Assembly (NCBI GenBank): GCA_030837935.1
Contig: JAUQXU010000175.1
Coordinates: forward strand, 1-9,068
DNA from: Candidatus Brocadia sp.
GTDB lineage: Bacteria > Planctomycetota > Brocadiia > Brocadiales > Brocadiaceae
Direction of reading: 5' to 3'
Length of the DNA: 9,068 bases
Position 1 is the first letter of the stretch. Every line of letters begins with the position of its first letter. Shown here piece by piece: positions 6,491 to 9,068 of this stretch. Below the pieces are notes generated by a model. It did not search any database. It was not told the DNA's origin and saw only the letters and a program-made list of their open reading frames with translations. Position numbers and translations under genes: made by a program.

Positions 6491-6519
6491 TAAGGGTAAA
6501 TTTTTAGGAGGATTTTTCG

Positions 6520-6864
6520 TTGAAAAAGATTTTAACATATTGTGCAATTCCGGTAGCAACAATGTTTGGCGTATATTTCGGCTTTCCTGGCTTCACCGCA
6601 CAAGCCGGAGATGTAAATCAGATTTATAAAGATACCTGTGAATTATGCCACGCTAAGGATGGAAAAGGTAGTGAGGCCGGAAAACAATTTGGCGTACCAG
6701 ATTTTTCCAGCGCAGATTATCAAAAATCCAGGACTGATGTGCAGATGAAAGAATCAATGACCAATGGTACAAAGAATCCAAACTATGTAAAACTTTCAGA
6801 CCTTGGAGTTGATCTTGCTGAACTCGATAATCTTGTTAAATTAGTCCGCGGGTTCTCCCAATAA
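6520..6864 (+). CDS. Small periplasmic monoheme cytochrome c
   Basis: A 114-residue precursor. Residues 1-29 form a Sec signal peptide (MKK, hydrophobic core, cleavage likely after TAQA at 29), leaving a mature protein of about 85 residues. A single haem site CELCH lies at 40-44, followed by AKDGKGSEAG, typical of class I c-type cytochromes. The C-terminal helix DNLVKLVRGF (103-112) also matches that fold. The usual MPxF axial-methionine motif near the end is absent: after MTNGTKNPNYVKLSDLG no methionine follows, so Met76 or Met80, or a different ligand, must serve. It should carry electrons in the periplasm or an equivalent compartment. The TTG start at 6520 is supported by AGGAGGA seven bases upstream and by the signal peptide beginning exactly there. 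A terminator follows the gene, so its transcript appears to end there. The redox partner is unknown. Confidence 0.92.
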   Translation: MKKILTYCAIPVATMFGVYFGFPGFTAQAGDVNQIYKDTCELCHAKDGKGSEAGKQFGVPDFSSADYQKSRTDVQMKESMTNGTKNPNYVKLSDLGVDLAELDNLVKLVRGFSQ

Positions 6865-6907
6865 ATTAAAACCATAGATAGGTTTTTCACTCATATCTGG
6901 AATGCTA

Positions 6908-6948
6908 AAAAGGGTAGGGCATAAAAAGTCCTACCCTTTTCTTTTAAA
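6908..6948 (+). terminator. Strong rho-independent terminator after the cytochrome gene
   Basis: A perfect 11-bp stem joins AAAAGGGTAGG (6908-6918) and CCTACCCTTTT (6930-6940) around an 11-nt loop, followed by CTTTT (6941-6945). On the minus strand it also ends in a T-rich arm, so it could work both ways, though no minus-strand gene needs it here. It lies 43 nt after the cytochrome stop and its stem ends 14 nt before the rtcA start codon. Confidence 0.9.
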
Positions 6949-6953
6949 CACTT

Positions 6954-7997
6954 ATGCAGCAGGATATACTCAGAATCGATGGTTCGTTTGGGGAAGGGGG
7001 CGGTCAAATCTTGCGTACGGCCCTTTCCTTATCTGCCATTACCCAAAGACCTTTTGAGATATACAACATACGGGCCAACAGAAAAACTCCGGGACTCAGC
7101 TATCAGCACCTTCAGGCGGTCAATGCCACCGCTCAAATCTGTAATGCAGCGGTTGTTGGAAACCAACTCCGGTCCACCGATCTTACTTTTTATCCGGGAG
7201 CGGTAATGGCAGGCACGTATCGTCTTGACATTGGAACGGCAGGCTCTGCTTCTCTTGTTTTACAAACCATATTTTATCCGCTCAGTCTGGCAAACAGACC
7301 CTCAACAGTCACCATTATCGGAGGTACACACGTAAGTCACAGTCCCTGCGTCGACTACCTCACACAGCAGTGGTTGTTCTTCCTCAAAAAAATTGGTTTT
7401 GATGCAGAGATAAAAACATGGAGAGCAGGATACTTCCCCCGGGGCGGTGGTGAGGTATTTACCCAAATAAACCCGGCAACGCCACAACATCCATTCCAAA
7501 TCGAAAATAGAGGAAAACTCATTCAGGTAAAGGGATTGTCCACGGTAAGCAATTTAGATATAACTATCGCTCACCGACAACAAGCACAGGCAAAGATGAA
7601 ATTTTTAGAGCGAAATATACCCCACGATATAACGGTAGAGGAAGCGCCTGCCCTTGGAAAGGGGACAATGCTACTCCTGGTGGGAAAATTTGAACATAGC
7701 CAATGTTGCTATTTTGGACTGGGTGCAATTGGTAAGCGAGCAGAAACCGTTGCTGACGAGGCATGTAATGAATTCTTCGCTTTCCTCAAAACCAAAGGCG
7801 TCGTAGACGAGTATCTCGCCGACCAGCTCATCATCCCCATCGCCCTTACAAAAGGGACATCACAATTTATCACACCCAGGATTACACAGCACCTGATAAC
7901 GAACATTGAAATTGTAAAACTGTTTTTACCCGTAACTGTCAATATCGCCGGGAATCTAAACGAGGAAGGACTTGTAAAATTAAATTGCCTTACGTAA
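6954..7997 (+). CDS. rtcA: RNA 3'-terminal phosphate cyclase
   Basis: A complete 347-residue RtcA, close to the usual 340. The protein converts RNA 3'-phosphate ends to 2',3'-cyclic phosphates through an adenylated histidine intermediate. Visible signatures: IDGSFGEGGGQILRTALSLS (9-28), NIRANRKTPGLSYQHLQAV (38-56), GGTHVSHSPCVDY (123-135), FPRGGGEV (161-168), and near the C-terminus DEYLADQLIIPIALTKG followed by HLITNI, whose His313 corresponds by context to the AMP-accepting His309 of the E. coli enzyme. No partner RtcB ligase, archease or RtcR regulator is in the window, so this copy may act alone in RNA end processing. The ATG at 6954 follows a terminator by 14 nt and has no SD, so expression probably depends on read-through or a leaderless start. 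The gene converges on the zinc-ribbon gene downstream. Confidence 0.95.
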   Translation: MQQDILRIDGSFGEGGGQILRTALSLSAITQRPFEIYNIRANRKTPGLSYQHLQAVNATAQICNAAVVGNQLRSTDLTFYPGAVMAGTYRLDIGTAGSASLVLQTIFYPLSLANRPSTVTIIGGTHVSHSPCVDYLTQQWLFFLKKIGFDAEIKTWRAGYFPRGGGEVFTQINPATPQHPFQIENRGKLIQVKGLSTVSNLDITIAHRQQAQAKMKFLERNIPHDITVEEAPALGKGTMLLLVGKFEHSQCCYFGLGAIGKRAETVADEACNEFFAFLKTKGVVDEYLADQLIIPIALTKGTSQFITPRITQHLITNIEIVKLFLPVTVNIAGNLNEEGLVKLNCLT

Positions 7998-8091
7998 TAG
8001 ACGTTTATTCAATAGCAGGAAATATTGGTTTAGAAACAACGATTTGTATATTATGGAGATTTACGGTAGTTCGGTTGTTTTAGCCCATATT

Positions 8092-8126
8092 TCTTGAAAA
8101 GGTCTTTTAAAAGAACCTTTTCAAGA
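8092..8126. terminator. Long hairpin between convergent rtcA and the zinc-ribbon gene
   Basis: TCTTGAAAAGGT (8092-8103) pairs perfectly with ACCTTTTCAAGA (8115-8126). With A8114 bulged, CTTTT/AAAAG extends the arm towards the tip. The element sits 94 nt after the rtcA stop and 31 nt beyond the stop of the converging gene. A U-rich tail is lacking on both sides, so classical rho-independent termination is doubtful. A bidirectional end structure that protects both 3' ends is plausible. The rest of 7998-8157 shows nothing I can assign. Confidence 0.55.
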
Positions 8127-8157
8127 TCTCTATGTGGCTGCTGAAGTAATCCAAAAA

Positions 8158-8436
8158 TCAAGAAGACATATTTGACGTGGTATGTTTTGCTTTTAAAAGT
8201 CTTTGTGTCATTTTGATGTACTTTTCACCCGTAGCTGCTGCACTGTCATATTCAATTCTTTGAAAACAACACTTACATTCAATATACGTATCGTTGTGTC
8301 GCAAACTGGGTAATATATCACTTTCGTCTACACGCTTCCCAAGTTCAGGTGATTGTTTGATAGCCTGAAAATTACTGGTAAAGACGTTGAATTCCTTATC
8401 ATTACCACATTTGGGACATACAAAAAATGTGTTCAT
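8158..8436 (-). CDS. Small zinc-ribbon protein of unknown function
   Basis: A 92-residue protein with two cysteine pairs forming a likely zinc ribbon: CPKCG at 7-11 and CKCC at 54-57 (Cys54 and Cys57 as the C-x-x-C knuckle, Cys56 extra). Between them lies a polar 42-residue insert, and the C-terminus (70-92) is basic. There is no signal peptide or membrane segment. The start at ATG 8434-8436 is firm: AAGGAGGT lies five bases upstream, one of the best SD sites in the window, which suggests substantial translation. Similar small ribbons occur in nucleic-acid-binding and regulatory proteins, but no specific family is recognised. It faces rtcA tail to tail and sppA head to head, and appears to be a single-gene unit. 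Its promoter is not evident. Confidence 0.85.
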   Translation of the reverse strand: MNTFFVCPKCGNDKEFNVFTSNFQAIKQSPELGKRVDESDILPSLRHNDTYIECKCCFQRIEYDSAAATGEKYIKMTQRLLKAKHTTSNMSS

Positions 8437-8867
8437 TAAGAACCTCCTTTCTTAAATAAAAGTTTTACATGCATCTGTTCAGCATTAACTAAAATCTGGT
8501 CTCTGGCAACTTCTCCTTTTAATACCACTAAAAACACTAACAACTTGGTATCCCGGTAATTTTACATTAATACCTTGAAAATGCCTGGAATGGTACAAGA
8601 AATGTTTCCTGGGGTATCGGGAAATAAAAAAGGCTTAGCTCATAGTAGTTGGAAAGGTGTACAATGAACAAAGCCTTCATATGTAATGTAAAATACATAT
8701 ACCACATAAAGAATATTCGTGCAAGAATAATATCAATAAAAAACAACTATTTCCTGATGTTTTGGCTTCTGGGAGAATCAGAAAACGCTCGATTTCTTTG
8801 TCTTTCGGATGTTGTAAATCAGAATTTACCTTGCAAGCATAGTAAAGACCGTTACAATGGCATTTCT
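8437..8867. other. Divergent region between the zinc-ribbon gene and sppA
   Basis: This 431-bp AT-rich stretch holds the zinc-ribbon SD at its left edge and no firm gene. From ATG 8664, with an SD-like AAAGGTG at 8653-8659, an open frame runs in phase into sppA: 68 codons of unusual composition (MNKAFICNVKYIYHIKNIRA onward). A second in-frame ATG lies at 8757. A short dyad ATATGTA/TACATAT with an 8-nt centre lies at 8679-8700, and AAGGCTT (8630-8636) has an inverted match at 8671-8677. None of these is assigned a function. Between 8460 and 8650 I see nothing I can support. Confidence 0.4.
8831..8858 (+). promoter_or_regulatory. Possible near-leaderless promoter for sppA
   Basis: TTGCAA (8831-8836, 4 of 6), a 16-bp spacer and TACAAT (8853-8858, 5 of 6) precede the lipoprotein start codon at 8868. 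Transcription would begin near 8865, so the mRNA would have almost no leader. This agrees with the absence of an SD before 8868, but the match could be chance. Confidence 0.3.
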
Positions 8868-9068
8868 ATGAAAAACAAATATATTTCTCATATCTCTATT
8901 TTTGTTTTCTGCCTGCTTTTTTCTTCAGGTTGTAGTTTCATATCTGTCTACCTGGTTCCATCGGTTGAACCGCTCAGGGAAACGACGGTCTCTGGAAGTG
9001 GAAAAGACAAGATACTCATTATCGATATTTCTGGCATTATTTCTGAGGAGAGAAAGAGAGGTCTTGCA
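8868..9068 (+). CDS. sppA: SppA-like S49 signal peptide peptidase lipoprotein, 5' part only
   Basis: The first 67 residues of a protein that runs off the window. Residues 1-22 form a lipoprotein signal peptide with the lipobox FSSGC (Cys22 lipidated), so the mature protein is membrane anchored and exported. The segment GKDKILIIDISGIISEERKRG (45-65) matches the N-terminal beta strand and following region of S49/SppA-type serine proteases (K-I-x-x-I-x-x-x-G-x-I). The catalytic Ser and Lys lie beyond the window. Such proteases degrade cleaved signal peptides or membrane proteins. The start at ATG 8868-8870 is chosen because it puts the lipobox at the right distance. The frame stays open upstream, and starts at 8757 or 8664 would add 37 or 68 residues and bury the signal peptide. 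An SD-like site supports 8664, none supports 8868, so the start is not settled. Confidence 0.8.
   Translation, partial: MKNKYISHISIFVFCLLFSSGCSFISVYLVPSVEPLRETTVSGSGKDKILIIDISGIISEERKRGLA

Noticed and set aside
6520..6864. Identity as an NaxLS-type His/Cys cytochrome of anammox bacteria
   Set aside because: The mature protein has no cysteine beyond the two haem-binding ones, so His/Cys ligation is not possible within this chain.
7564..7942. Minus-strand frames over the 3' half of rtcA
   Set aside because: They overlap conserved RtcA coding sequence, including the catalytic His region, and lack any domain or SD.
1..9068. CRISPR array, tRNA, rRNA, insertion sequence or prophage
   Set aside because: I see no regularly spaced direct repeats, no cloverleaf with a T-loop, no transposase motifs and no phage genes anywhere in the window.

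Overview
The window is AT-rich bacterial chromosome, roughly 40% G+C by eye. It has TTG as well as ATG starts, and Shine-Dalgarno (SD) sites are present at some genes and missing at others. The gene content fits a Gram-negative-type bacterium: a MoxR/VWA (Bat) cluster, a periplasmic monoheme cytochrome c, an RtcA RNA cyclase and an SppA-like lipoprotein protease. An anammox planctomycete (Brocadiales) is one candidate host, but that is an impression from gene content and base composition, not something the sequence proves.

Left part (1-5601, minus strand). Transcription runs right to left through a Bat-type operon: moxR AAA+ ATPase (4612-5601), DUF58 protein (3510-4385), BatD-like membrane protein (2486-3499), an unrecognised 172-residue protein (1770-2288), batA-like VWA protein (711-1706) and batB-like VWA protein (1-595, running off the window). 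The AAA+ protein probably works as a chaperone-like motor on or with the VWA/DUF58 proteins at the inner membrane. The operon is not uniform. A terminator-like hairpin follows moxR directly, and a sigma70-like promoter lies between it and the DUF58 gene. Three gaps carry inverted repeats that look like dispersed elements: 690-710, 2325-2352 and 4413-4444.

Middle (5602-7997, plus strand). A divergent intergenic region of about 300 bp leads into mobB (5909-6409), then a small secreted cytochrome c (6520-6864) closed by a strong rho-independent terminator, then rtcA (6954-7997), which begins 14 nt after the terminator stem.

Right part (7998-9068). rtcA converges on a small zinc-ribbon protein (8158-8436, minus) across a long hairpin. 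A 431-bp divergent region then leads to the start of an SppA-like S49 signal peptide peptidase lipoprotein (8868 onward), cut off by the window edge.

I see no rRNA, tRNA, CRISPR array, transposase or phage gene. Most of the window is recognisable housekeeping or stress biology. The least explained items are the 172-residue protein inside the Bat cluster, the broken transcription unit after moxR, the cytochrome c without an obvious MPxF axial-ligand motif, a perfect anti-SD complement at 6419-6426 without a well-spaced start codon, and the two possible 5' ends of the sppA gene.
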